Position numbers and translations under genes: made by a program
The notes under the pieces: generated by a model
Seen by the model: the letters and a program-made list of their open reading frames with translations, nothing else
The model's database searches: none
What the model was told of the DNA's origin: nothing
Assembly (NCBI RefSeq): GCF_023715705.1
Contig: NZ_JAMBOS010000001.1
Coordinates: 248,001 to 312,000, forward strand
Reading direction: 5' to 3'
From: Halalkalibacter oceani
GTDB lineage: Bacteria; Bacillota; Bacilli; Bacillales; Bacillaceae_D
Length of the DNA: 64,000 bases
Shown: piece after piece, positions 1 to 7,781 of the stretch
Layout: each line of letters begins with the position of its first letter
How positions within the stretch are numbered: position 1 is the first letter of the stretch

Positions 1-2
1 AA

Positions 3-344
3 AAGAATGGCCGGATCGGCAAAGCGTCTGCCCTTCTTGGCTCTATGTTGAAAATTAAGCCGATTCTCTCGCTGACGGCAGAAGGAGAGGTTTATTCGTC
101 CGAAAAGGCGCGCGGGCAGAAAAAAGCGGTCAGCCGACTGGTCGAACTATTGAAGGATCAATATGGATCAGCACCGGTACATCTTGGGATTTCCCACGCG
201 GTCAATCCGTCGCTCGCTAACGAGATGGAAGAGAGGCTCAAGCAGGAGTTTACGGTTGAATCAACGGTTATTACAGCCATTGGCGCCGTGATCGGCGCAC
301 ATGTCGGTCCAGGGACGATTGCAATTACGATGACAAAAGCCTAG
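3..344 (+). CDS. DegV family fatty-acid-binding protein, C-terminal part (5' end outside window)
   Basis: The frame is open from base 3 and ends at TAG 342-344, giving the last 113 codons. The N-terminal part lies upstream of the window. The stretch GRIGKASALLGSMLKIKPIL and the closing run IGAVIGAHVGPGTIAI are typical of the second half of DegV proteins. Members of this family (FakB) hold a fatty acid and present it to the kinase FakA for phosphorylation, which feeds phospholipid synthesis with PlsX and PlsY. In related Bacillales this gene follows fakA (yloV), so fakA probably lies just upstream; that is inference. A good terminator follows directly. The family call is firm; the ligand cannot be read from the sequence. 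Confidence 0.88.
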   Translation, partial: KNGRIGKASALLGSMLKIKPILSLTAEGEVYSSEKARGQKKAVSRLVELLKDQYGSAPVHLGISHAVNPSLANEMEERLKQEFTVESTVITAIGAVIGAHVGPGTIAITMTKA

Positions 345-364
345 CCGCCTTACCATGTGCAAGG

Positions 365-402
365 TCAGAAGCGACACCATAGCCTCGCTTCTGGCTTTTT
401 TT
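365..402 (+). terminator. Rho-independent terminator after degV
   Basis: A 9-bp perfect stem (365-373 with 384-392) and a 10-base loop are followed by a T-run at 395-402. It separates the degV transcript from recG. Confidence 0.85.
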
Positions 403-472
403 ACTGCGTGTATCAGTTGGAGACGGCGTGAGGAAAGGAGGGCCGCGACACTGGACAGGGTTGAAATAACGG

Positions 473-2539
473 GTGTCGCTACAGAAAAAAATGAATCAGA
501 TGTGTAAACAGCCGGTCACGGCTGTGAAAGGAATTGGCGAAGAAACAGCTAAACTGCTCGAAGGACTCCGGATTTATACGGTGGAAGATTTGCTTCATCA
601 CTTTCCGTTTCGCTATGAAGATTACAAGCATAAGGATATTCATGACGTCAAGCATGAGGAACGGGTGACGGTCGTCGGACGCGTGCAAAGTGAACCGTCT
701 ATCCGCTATTACGGGAAAAAGAAAAACCGTCTGACCTTTCGCCTTCTCGTCAATCAGGTGCTCGTGACCGTCGCTTTTTTTAACCGTGCTTTTTTAAAAA
801 ATCAAATTCGTCCGGGAGAAGAGGTGACCGTCACAGGAAAATGGGATCAGCACCGGATGACGATTGCCGGCAGCGAACTGCGTCAAGGAAAAGTCGAGCG
901 GGATGAAACGATTATGCCGATTTATTCCGTGTCCGGCAGTTTAACGACGAAGGCGATTCGCAAGTATATCAAGCAAGCGCTCGTTCAATTCGGCGGCTAT
1001 TTACCGGAGCTGATACCGGCAGAGCAGCGCAATGCCTATAAGCTTCCGCCGAAGGCTGATGCGGTAAAAGCCCTTCATTTTCCCGATGACGGCGAGGCGA
1101 TGAAGCACGCGCGCCGCAGAATGGTGTATGAAGAGTTTCTATGTTTTCAGCTTAAAATGCAGGCATTTAAAAAAGCGAATCGTGAGCAGGGGGAGGGCCG
1201 CGAAATTGTGATTGCGACTGAAAAGGTCAAATCCTTTATTCGTCAGCTGCCATTTCCGCTGACGAATGCCCAGCAAAAAGCTGTCGACGAGGTTCTTGCC
1301 GACCTTTCGTCTCCCTATCGGATGAACCGCCTATTGCAGGGGGATGTCGGCTCGGGGAAAACCGTCGTCGCCGCAATTTGCATGTATGCCGCGATTGAAG
1401 CCGGCTATCAAGCGGCCCTGATGGTTCCGACGGAAATTCTGGCAGAGCAGCACGTCGGCTCAATGAAAGCTCTGTTTGAGCCGCTCGGCATTCGCGTAGA
1501 GCTTTTAGCCGGTTCTGTCAAAGGGAAAAAGCGTCAGGAGCGGCAGGCGGCAATCGAAGCAGGAGAGGTGGAGATTGTCGTTGGCACCCATGCGCTTATT
1601 CAAGAGGATGTCCGCTTTCATAATCTCGGTCTGGTCATCACCGATGAACAGCATCGTTTCGGAGTCGAGCAACGCCGGATTCTGCGCAGCAAAGGGGAAA
1701 ATCCGGATGTGCTGTTTATGACGGCGACACCGATTCCGCGGACATTGGCGATATCCGTCTTCGGCGATATGGATGTTTCGATTATCGATGAGATGCCGGC
1801 AGGAAGGAAAGCGATTGAAACCTATTGGGCCAAGCCTGATATGCTGGATCGGGTACTGGAGTTTATCGCCAAGGAAGTCGAGGCCGGCCGGCAAGCCTAT
1901 GTGATCTGCCCGTTGATTGAGGAATCGGATAAAATTGATGTGCAAAACGCGATCGATGTTTATCATTTGCTTCAGCAATACTTCCAGGGGAGATGTGAGG
2001 TCGGGCTGATGCACGGACGGCTGTCTGCGGACGAGAAAGAAACGGTGATGGACGCTTTCAGTAAGAATGATGTACAAATTCTTGTCTCGACGACGGTCGT
2101 TGAAGTCGGGGTTAATGTGCCGAATGCGACCGTGATGGTCATCTATGATGCAGAACGGTTTGGACTGGCCCAGCTTCATCAGCTTCGCGGCCGGGTCGGA
2201 CGCGGTGATCAGCAATCCTATTGTATTCTTCTGGCTGACCCGAAATCAGAGGTCGGCAAGGAGCGGATGAGAATTATGACAGAGACCAATGATGGCTTTG
2301 TCCTGTCCGAGCGTGATCTCGAATTGCGCGGGCCGGGAGACTTTTTTGGAGCAAAACAGAGCGGGCTCCCTGACTTCAAAGTGGCTGATGTCGTCCATGA
2401 TTACCGAGCGCTCGAAGTGGCGCGGCAGGATGCCAAAACATTGCTTGACTCGCCTCACTTTTGGTCGGAGGAGCGCTTTGCCGGCTTACGCCACTATTTA
2501 GAGGAGCAAGGCGTGTTTGATGGGGAAAAGCTAGATTAA
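473..2539 (+). CDS. recG: ATP-dependent DNA helicase RecG
   Basis: RecG remodels stalled replication forks and Holliday junctions. The N-terminal third carries the wedge (OB-fold) region. The helicase core follows, with Walker A GDVGSGKT at about residue 285, a DEQH box (ITDEQHRFG) at about 385, TATPIPRT, and the C-terminal motifs VEVGVNVPNA and HQLRGRVGRG. Length (682-688 aa) matches B. subtilis RecG. The start is uncertain: GTG 473 and ATG 491 are both in frame, and ATG 491 gives exactly 682 aa, but neither has a good SD. The strong AAAGGAGGG at 434-442 is about 30 bases upstream of 473 and does not serve an in-frame start. In B. subtilis sdaAB-sdaAA precede recG; here degV does. Confidence 0.97.
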   Translation: MSLQKKMNQMCKQPVTAVKGIGEETAKLLEGLRIYTVEDLLHHFPFRYEDYKHKDIHDVKHEERVTVVGRVQSEPSIRYYGKKKNRLTFRLLVNQVLVTVAFFNRAFLKNQIRPGEEVTVTGKWDQHRMTIAGSELRQGKVERDETIMPIYSVSGSLTTKAIRKYIKQALVQFGGYLPELIPAEQRNAYKLPPKADAVKALHFPDDGEAMKHARRRMVYEEFLCFQLKMQAFKKANREQGEGREIVIATEKVKSFIRQLPFPLTNAQQKAVDEVLADLSSPYRMNRLLQGDVGSGKTVVAAICMYAAIEAGYQAALMVPTEILAEQHVGSMKALFEPLGIRVELLAGSVKGKKRQERQAAIEAGEVEIVVGTHALIQEDVRFHNLGLVITDEQHRFGVEQRRILRSKGENPDVLFMTATPIPRTLAISVFGDMDVSIIDEMPAGRKAIETYWAKPDMLDRVLEFIAKEVEAGRQAYVICPLIEESDKIDVQNAIDVYHLLQQYFQGRCEVGLMHGRLSADEKETVMDAFSKNDVQILVSTTVVEVGVNVPNATVMVIYDAERFGLAQLHQLRGRVGRGDQQSYCILLADPKSEVGKERMRIMTETNDGFVLSERDLELRGPGDFFGAKQSGLPDFKVADVVHDYRALEVARQDAKTLLDSPHFWSEERFAGLRHYLEEQGVFDGEKLD

Positions 2540-2628
2540 GAGAAAGACAGGTTTGCTTGAATGTCGAGGACAAGGTCTGGTGACCAGCAAGAAAAGAGGG
2601 AAAAAGCTGCTTTTGCCTGCCCATGCTC

Positions 2629-2680
2629 TTGAAAAGATTGGCAAGCAATTATATACTACTCTTAGTACCTAGTCATATAA
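2629..2680 (+). promoter_or_regulatory. fapR promoter with overlapping FapR operator
   Basis: A sigma-A promoter is visible: TTGAAA at 2629-2634, a 17-base spacer, TATACT at 2652-2657, predicting a transcript start near 2664. Directly over the start lies TTAGTACCTAGTC (2662-2674) and its AT-rich right arm, a close match to the conserved FapR operator (TTAGTACCTNGTNNTAA type). In B. subtilis FapR represses its own operon through such a site and malonyl-CoA releases it. The left half-site is near perfect; the right half is degenerate. Confidence 0.85.
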
Positions 2681-2699
2681 TAAGTGGATGGTGCATGCC

Positions 2700-3293
2700 G
2701 TGAAACGAAAAAAGAAGGAACGCCAAGGATTATTAAAGAAAACGCTTGAGACGAACCCGTTTATGACGGATGAAGCATTGGCCGAGCAGTTTGCGGTCAG
2801 TATCCAGACGATTCGTCTTGATCGGATGGAACTGGCCATCCCGGAATTAAGAGAACGGATCAAGGATGTCGCCAAGCAGCAGCTTGATGACGTTAAGGCG
2901 CTTTCGCCTGATGAAGTGATTGGGGAAATTGTCGACCTGCAATTGGACAAAAGAGCGATCTCGATTTTAGATGTGAAGAGTGAACATGTTTTCTCTCGTA
3001 GTGGAATTGCCAGAGGCCATCATTTGTTTGCCCAGGCCAATTCTCTTGCTGTGGCCATCATAAACGATGAATTGGCATTAACGGCCAAAGCAACGATTCG
3101 TTTCACAAGACAAGTGCAGGCTGGGGAAAGAGTAGTCGCAAAAGCGCAGGTGCGAAGCAGTGATTCAGGCTTTACGACAGTTGAAGTCAAAAGCTATGTA
3201 GAACAGGAGCTTGTTTTCTCTGGGGAGTTCGTGATGTATCGCACGAATGAAAAGAGCAAAAAAGGAGAGAGACAGAATGAAAATCGCGATTGA
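2700..3293 (+). CDS. fapR: FapR, malonyl-CoA-responsive repressor of fatty acid and phospholipid genes
   Basis: A 197-aa regulator. An N-terminal DeoR-like helix-turn-helix ([15 protein letters not shown], roughly residues 28-42) is joined to a C-terminal hot-dog (thioesterase-like) effector domain containing [16 protein letters not shown], the malonyl-CoA pocket region in the family. GTG 2700 is chosen as start because GGATGGT precedes it at suitable spacing and the protein then begins VKRKKKERQ, like known FapR. An in-frame ATG at 2688 would add four residues but has no SD. It overlaps plsX by 17 bases. Autorepression through the operator at 2662-2680 is inferred from that site. Confidence 0.96.
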   Translation: MKRKKKERQGLLKKTLETNPFMTDEALAEQFAVSIQTIRLDRMELAIPELRERIKDVAKQQLDDVKALSPDEVIGEIVDLQLDKRAISILDVKSEHVFSRSGIARGHHLFAQANSLAVAIINDELALTAKATIRFTRQVQAGERVVAKAQVRSSDSGFTTVEVKSYVEQELVFSGEFVMYRTNEKSKKGERQNENRD

Positions 3294-4281
3294 CGCTATG
3301 GGTGGTGACCATGCTCCGAAGGTCCAGGTCGAAGCAAGTCAGGATGCCATCAAAGCTTTTCCCGAATTAGAAGTGGTGCTGGTTGGTGACGAAGAGGAAA
3401 TTAAGAAACATATCGAGGATGAGACACAGATCAGCATTTTACATACGAAAGAAAAGATTGAAGACACGGACCAGCCGACAACCGCCGTCCGCCGTAAAAA
3501 GGATTCCTCGATGGTGCTTGCGGTCCGCGAAGTAAAAGAGGGTCGGGCCGATGCGGTGATTTCTTCCGGCAACACCGGGGCTTTGATGACAGCCGGGTTG
3601 CTGCATATCGGACGAATTAATGGCATTGACCGTCCGGGGCTCGCACCGATGCTGCCGACGATTGATGGACAAGGTTTTCTGCTGCTTGATGTCGGGGCGA
3701 ATATGGATGCGAAGCCTGAGCATCTGTTGCAGTATGCTGTCATGGGTCATACCTATTTACAAATGGTACGGGGGGTCAAGCAGCCGCGTATCGGTTTATT
3801 AAATGTAGGAACGGAAAATGGCAAGGGAAATGAGCTGACGAAAGAAGCGTTTCCATTGCTGGAAGCCGCTGATATTCATTTTGTCGGCAATGTCGAAGCG
3901 CGGGAACTGCTGAACGGAGTCGCCGATGTCGTGGTCTGTGACGGCTTTGCCGGCAACCTCGTCTTAAAAACAATCGAGGGAACAGCGGGGACGTTATTTA
4001 CACTGCTGAAAAAAGAATTAACCAGCTCGCTGTTTAATAAAATGGCGGCCGGTGTCCTGCGCGCCAGCTTTAAAAATATTCATCAGCAGCTCAGTTATTC
4101 AGAGTACGGTGGAGCGGGCTTATACGGCTTAAAGGCTCCGGTCATTAAAGCGCATGGTTCGTCTGACCGGACGGCAGTTTTTCATGCGATTCGCCAGGCG
4201 AAGGAAATGGTTGATCAGCAGGTCGTGACGATTATGAAAAATGAAGTAGCAAAATTAGGACAAGAACAGGAGAGAGTATGA
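3277..4281 (+). CDS. plsX: Phosphate acyltransferase PlsX
   Basis: PlsX converts acyl-ACP to acyl-phosphate, the donor for PlsY in the first step of phosphatidic acid synthesis; it is a peripheral membrane enzyme. The 334-aa protein starts [15 protein letters not shown], the family hallmark, and contains SSGNTGALM and [15 protein letters not shown], both conserved in PlsX. ATG 3277 is taken as start because AAAGGAGAGAG lies just upstream; the 10 extra codons of the longer frame lie inside fapR. The stop overlaps the fabD start as ATGA, suggesting translational coupling. Confidence 0.97.
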   Translation: MKIAIDAMGGDHAPKVQVEASQDAIKAFPELEVVLVGDEEEIKKHIEDETQISILHTKEKIEDTDQPTTAVRRKKDSSMVLAVREVKEGRADAVISSGNTGALMTAGLLHIGRINGIDRPGLAPMLPTIDGQGFLLLDVGANMDAKPEHLLQYAVMGHTYLQMVRGVKQPRIGLLNVGTENGKGNELTKEAFPLLEAADIHFVGNVEARELLNGVADVVVCDGFAGNLVLKTIEGTAGTLFTLLKKELTSSLFNKMAAGVLRASFKNIHQQLSYSEYGGAGLYGLKAPVIKAHGSSDRTAVFHAIRQAKEMVDQQVVTIMKNEVAKLGQEQERV

Positions 4282-5231
4282 TGGGGAAAATCGCCTTTTT
4301 ATTTCCGGGTCAGGGTTCACAGGCCGTCGGAATGGGACAGGACTTACTGGAGACAGAAACGAGCAGTCAGGATATTTTTCAGCGCGCCGACAGCAGGCTC
4401 GGCTATTCATTATCAAACATCATGCTGGAAGGTCCGGAAGAGACGCTCAGACGCACGGAAAATACCCAGCCGGCACTCGTGACGATGAGCACCGCCGTCC
4501 TGCGGCTGCTGGAAGAGGAAGGCATTCGCCCGGATTATGTGGCCGGTCACAGTCTGGGAGAGTACAGCGCCCTCGTGGCGGCCGGAGCAATGTCGTTCGA
4601 GGACGCTGTCTATGCGGTCCATAATCGCGGCTTGTTTATGGAAGAGGCTGTCCCGTTCGGCGAAGGGGCGATGGCAGCCATTCTTGGTCTGGAGCAGGCA
4701 GTCCTGGAGGATATTTGTACAGCTGCCTCTGTGGAAAGCGGTCAGACGGCTGAGCTGGCGAATCTGAACTGCCCTGGTCAAATCGTGATTTCCGGCTCGG
4801 CGGAAGGCGTCGAATTAGCGGGTGCGAAGGCTAAGGAAGCAGGAGCGAAGCGCGTGATTCCGCTGCAGGTTAGCGGGCCGTTTCATTCGTCGTTAATGAA
4901 GCCGGCGGCGGCCAAGCTTGAAGGCGTTCTCGACGAACTTGAAATCAGCAACGCCAGCATTCCGATAATCGCCAATGTTAGTGCGCGGGCTGTGCAGGAT
5001 TCTACGGAAATCCGTCAAAATTTAATAGAGCAGGTATATTCTCCCGTCCGTTGGGAAGAAACAATTCGGACTTTATTGGCACAGGGTGTCGACACCTTTG
5101 TTGAAGTCGGCTCAGGAAACGTCCTAACCGGATTGGTACGGAAGGTAGAAAGAAGGGCAAAGGCGGTGGCGGTCAGCAACCGTGAAGGGATTGCCAAAGT
5201 AAAACAAATAACAGAGGGGGCGGACGAATAA
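4278..5231 (+). CDS. fabD: Malonyl-CoA:ACP transacylase FabD
   Basis: FabD moves malonyl from CoA to acyl carrier protein, supplying fatty acid elongation. The 317-aa protein shows [12 protein letters not shown] near the N terminus and the nucleophile motif [14 protein letters not shown] (Ser near residue 92), with the conserved [10 protein letters not shown] and NVSA later on. Two adjacent ATG codons (4278, 4281) are possible; the SD AGGAGAGAG fits either. It is translationally coupled to plsX upstream and to fabG downstream through TAATG. Confidence 0.97.
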   Translation: MMGKIAFLFPGQGSQAVGMGQDLLETETSSQDIFQRADSRLGYSLSNIMLEGPEETLRRTENTQPALVTMSTAVLRLLEEEGIRPDYVAGHSLGEYSALVAAGAMSFEDAVYAVHNRGLFMEEAVPFGEGAMAAILGLEQAVLEDICTAASVESGQTAELANLNCPGQIVISGSAEGVELAGAKAKEAGAKRVIPLQVSGPFHSSLMKPAAAKLEGVLDELEISNASIPIIANVSARAVQDSTEIRQNLIEQVYSPVRWEETIRTLLAQGVDTFVEVGSGNVLTGLVRKVERRAKAVAVSNREGIAKVKQITEGADE

Positions 5232-5974
5232 TGCTGCAAGGACAAACAGCGATTGTCACCGGGGCATCCCGTGGAATTGGAAAGGCGACCGCATTGGAAT
5301 TGGCCCGAAATGGCGCTAATGTCGTCATTAATTACGCTGGGAATCAGGCGCGCGCGGAAGAAGTCGTGGCCGCTGCAAAGGAGCTCGGCGTTGATGCACT
5401 CGCGATCCAGGCCAATGTCGCCGACGGGGAGCAGGTGACGAATATGGTCAAGGAAGCGATCGCCGCATTCGGCCGCGTCGATATTCTCGTCAACAATGCC
5501 GGGATTACCCGCGATAACCTCATCATGAGAATGAAGGAAGACGAATGGGACGACGTGATTGATACGAATTTAAAGGGTGTCTTTAATTGTGCGAAAGCTG
5601 TCACAAGACAGATGATGAAGCAGCGCTATGGACGGATTATCAATGTCGCATCGGTCGTCGGTGTGCTTGGCAATGCCGGGCAGGCGAACTATGTGGCGGC
5701 GAAGGCCGGGGTGATCGGTTTAACGAAGACGCTGGCGCGTGAACTGTCGAACCGCAATATTCACGTCAACGCAGTTGCGCCCGGATTTATTGAGACGGAT
5801 ATGACCGATGAACTTGGCGAAGAGACAAAAGCGCAGCTGCTCGGGCAAATCCCGCTGGCGACGCTTGGTCGTCCTGAACATATTGCTAATGTCGTCCGTT
5901 TCCTGGCAAGCCCGGATGCCGATTATATGACCGGACAGACGTTGCATGTCGATGGCGGCATGGTCATGCCGTAA
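5231..5974 (+). CDS. fabG: 3-oxoacyl-ACP reductase FabG
   Basis: An NADPH-dependent short-chain dehydrogenase performing the first reduction of each fatty acid elongation round. Its 247 aa contain the cofactor loop [10 protein letters not shown] at about residues 9-18, NNAG at about 88, and the catalytic Ser-Tyr-Lys set (VASVVG Ser, then YVAAK). The C terminus [16 protein letters not shown] is family standard. The start overlaps the fabD stop by one base. Nothing unusual. Confidence 0.97.
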   Translation: MLQGQTAIVTGASRGIGKATALELARNGANVVINYAGNQARAEEVVAAAKELGVDALAIQANVADGEQVTNMVKEAIAAFGRVDILVNNAGITRDNLIMRMKEDEWDDVIDTNLKGVFNCAKAVTRQMMKQRYGRIINVASVVGVLGNAGQANYVAAKAGVIGLTKTLARELSNRNIHVNAVAPGFIETDMTDELGEETKAQLLGQIPLATLGRPEHIANVVRFLASPDADYMTGQTLHVDGGMVMP

Positions 5975-6002
5975 AAGCGTTACGAAAGTACAAGGAGAAG
6001 GC

Positions 6003-6031
6003 TTGACAGATGAGACGTTCATCGGTAAAAT
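6003..6031 (+). promoter_or_regulatory. Candidate sigma-A promoter for acpP
   Basis: TTGACA (6003-6008), a 17-base spacer and TAAAAT (6026-6031) lie 40 bases before the acpP start. A separate acpP promoter would let this abundant protein exceed its operon partners. Inferred from consensus match only. Confidence 0.65.
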
Positions 6032-6072
6032 TCTCCTAGCTTTCATCAACCCTTGAGAGGAGGTGAACGGAT

Positions 6073-6306
6073 ATGGCAGATACATTATCGCGTGTCAAAA
6101 AAATCGTTGTTGATCGTCTTGGTGTCGAAGAAGCGGAAGTAACAGAAGAGGCATCGTTTAAAGATGATTTAGGAGCAGATTCATTGGATGTCGTTGAGCT
6201 AGTAATGGAGCTTGAAGACGAGTTTGATTTAGAAATCTCTGATGAAGAGGCTGAAAAGATCTCTACGGTTGCTGATGTCGTTAATTACATAAACAGCCGT
6301 CAGTAA
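6073..6306 (+). CDS. acpP: Acyl carrier protein
   Basis: The 77-aa acidic helical carrier of growing acyl chains. Ser37 in the motif GADSLD is the 4'-phosphopantetheine attachment site. A strong SD (AGGAGGTGA, 6058-6066) and a likely private promoter suit a highly expressed protein. It follows fabG by about 100 bases and closes the lipid cluster. Confidence 0.98.
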   Translation: MADTLSRVKKIVVDRLGVEEAEVTEEASFKDDLGADSLDVVELVMELEDEFDLEISDEEAEKISTVADVVNYINSRQ

Positions 6307-6314
6307 CGATTAAG

Positions 6315-6356
6315 AGGATATCTCTTGCCGCCCCTTTAGGGTGAAGGAGATATCCT
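6315..6356 (+). terminator. Hairpin between acpP and rnc (weak terminator or attenuator)
   Basis: A perfect 10-bp stem (6315-6324 with 6347-6356) encloses a 22-base loop that can itself fold through CCC and GGG. Only short pyrimidine runs follow, so termination is probably partial, allowing read-through to rnc. Confidence 0.5.
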
Positions 6357-6399
6357 TCCTTACATGTTTTTCATCTCTATTATGATGTTGGAGGTTATC

Positions 6400-7197
6400 A
6401 TGCCACAATCTTCAAAGTATCAGCGGAAGCCAAGAGTCTATCAATCAAATGAGCGTAGACGCGGACCGAGAAAGATGGTTCTGACCGAGGATCAAAAGCA
6501 ACAATTTGTTAAGCTGCAAGAACGAATGGAGCTGACTTTTGAGAATAGAAAGCTGTTGACCCAGGCTTTCACCCATTCATCCTATGTGAATGAGCACCGT
6601 ATTTATTCGTTTCAAGATAATGAGCGCCTGGAATTTCTGGGTGACGCCGTTCTTGAGCTCGCTGTATCCCAATTTTTATTTAAGAAATTTAATACGATGA
6701 GCGAAGGGGATATGACAAAGCTGCGCGCTTCGATCGTCTGCGAACCGTCTCTTGCCAGGTTTGCCGAGGAGCTTGAATTCGGAAAAGCTGTTCTGCTTGG
6801 AAAAGGGGAAGAGATGACCGGAGGACGGGAACGGCCTGCGTTACTGGCCGATGTGTTCGAGGCATTTGTCGGCGCGCTCTATTTGGATCAGGGCCTTGAG
6901 GCTGTTTATCAATTTCTTGATAAAACGATGTATCCACAGATAAATGATGGTGCTTTTTCGCATATGATGGATTTTAAAAGTCAGCTGCAAGAATACATTC
7001 AACGGGATAATTTAGGTCAAATCAAATATTTGATTGTGCAAGAGAAGGGACCCGCCCATAACCGTGAGTTTGTCTCTGAGGTTCAGTTGAACGAAGTCGG
7101 TCTTGGTGTCGGCACAGGGCGCTCGAAGAAAGAAGCCGAGCAGCACGCCGCACAGCAGGCGCTGATGAAGCTGAGCGAACAGGGGAAGCTGAAATAA
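6400..7197 (+). CDS. rnc: Ribonuclease III
   Basis: Double-strand-specific endoribonuclease acting in rRNA and scRNA processing. The 265-aa protein has the signature [14 protein letters not shown], with catalytic Glu and Asp, then [19 protein letters not shown]-terminal double-stranded-RNA-binding domain ends in [23 protein letters not shown] 6400 follows TTGGAGGTTATC, a clear SD; a longer frame from 6364 lacks one. The N-terminal extension (about 35 basic residues before the RNase III fold) is longer than in B. subtilis. It precedes smc and ftsY as in B. subtilis, but a minus-strand gene now lies between. Confidence 0.97.
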   Translation: MPQSSKYQRKPRVYQSNERRRGPRKMVLTEDQKQQFVKLQERMELTFENRKLLTQAFTHSSYVNEHRIYSFQDNERLEFLGDAVLELAVSQFLFKKFNTMSEGDMTKLRASIVCEPSLARFAEELEFGKAVLLGKGEEMTGGRERPALLADVFEAFVGALYLDQGLEAVYQFLDKTMYPQINDGAFSHMMDFKSQLQEYIQRDNLGQIKYLIVQEKGPAHNREFVSEVQLNEVGLGVGTGRSKKEAEQHAAQQALMKLSEQGKLK

Positions 7198-7271
7198 AGA
7201 GCGGGGATGGCCCGGTACTATGTAAAGACGTACAAAATCGAGAAAAAGCGTGACGATGGTGGCCTGCGCCC

Positions 7272-7306
7272 AGCTGGAAGGAAAGAAGCCTGTTTTCCTT
7301 CCAGCT
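7272..7306. terminator. Perfect 13-bp hairpin after rnc
   Basis: Arms 7272-7284 and 7294-7306 pair perfectly around a 9-base loop, followed by only three T residues. It is the first of two stacked hairpins between the converging rnc and DUF1128 genes and probably acts as a terminator or 3'-end stabiliser. Confidence 0.6.
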
Positions 7307-7342
7307 TTGCAACCGTTGCGCAGATTACACACGCTCCTGCGG

Positions 7343-7381
7343 ACTTGTCCCAAAGGTGAAAGTCGACCTTTTGGGACAAGT
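7343..7381. terminator. Bidirectional terminator-like hairpin (CTTTTGGGACA family)
   Basis: Arms 7343-7357 and 7366-7381 pair over about 15 bp. It contains the 11-base core CTTTTGGGACA (7368-7378) shared with three other hairpins in the window. It lies between the 3' ends of rnc (+) and the DUF1128 gene (-). Confidence 0.7.
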
Positions 7382-7383
7382 CT

Positions 7384-7605
7384 TTATTTGCGTAAGCGGC
7401 CCAGTTCGGAAACGATCGCGTCAAGTTCACTGACAGAAAACGATTGCTTTTTCTCCACTAATTCATAAATATCGCGAAGATCCTCATATTGATCGGTGTC
7501 ATAGCTTTTGGCATTCAGGGCACCGGCATTGACAATTTGCAGCTTGTTTTTCATTTCTTCAAGCATAAATTCAATATTTTCACGTGATTGCTTCGATAAA
7601 TCCAT
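7384..7605 (-). CDS. DUF1128 (YfkK/UPF0435-like) small protein
   Basis: A 73-aa helical acidic protein that looks like the DUF1128/UPF0435 family (B. subtilis YfkK), with the matching pattern ENIEFMLEEMKNKL, YEDLRDIYELV and SVSELDAIVSELGRLRK. Function is unknown. On the minus strand its start ATG (7603-7605) is preceded by AGAGGAGTGAAGAA, a good SD. It is the only minus-strand gene I support in the window, placed between rnc and smc, which are adjacent in B. subtilis. It ends just before a bidirectional terminator hairpin. Real gene very likely; family assignment is from memory of conserved residues. Confidence 0.82.
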   Translation of the reverse strand: MDLSKQSRENIEFMLEEMKNKLQIVNAGALNAKSYDTDQYEDLRDIYELVEKKQSFSVSELDAIVSELGRLRK

Positions 7606-7781
7606 TTCTTCACTCCTCTTTGCTTCCCGTTTCTCCTATCGTATCATAGAGGAGAAGCAATGTCGAAGCTGCATTTTGCCGGGATTCCGAGCGGCAGGAC
7701 CCATTTCAAATGACGAATAGGAACAAAGCGTTTGATATGATAAAATAGTAAAGTTGTTAATTGAAGTTAGGGGGAAAAAAG

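Noticed and set aside
1505-2215. 236-codon minus-strand frame inside recG
   Set aside because: Antisense shadow of conserved RecG helicase motifs; no SD-start pair and no homology.
7620-7660. Imperfect palindrome TTCTCCTAT..ATAGAGGAGAA upstream of the DUF1128 gene
   Set aside because: One arm has a two-base bulge and no known operator matches; could be chance purine/pyrimidine symmetry.
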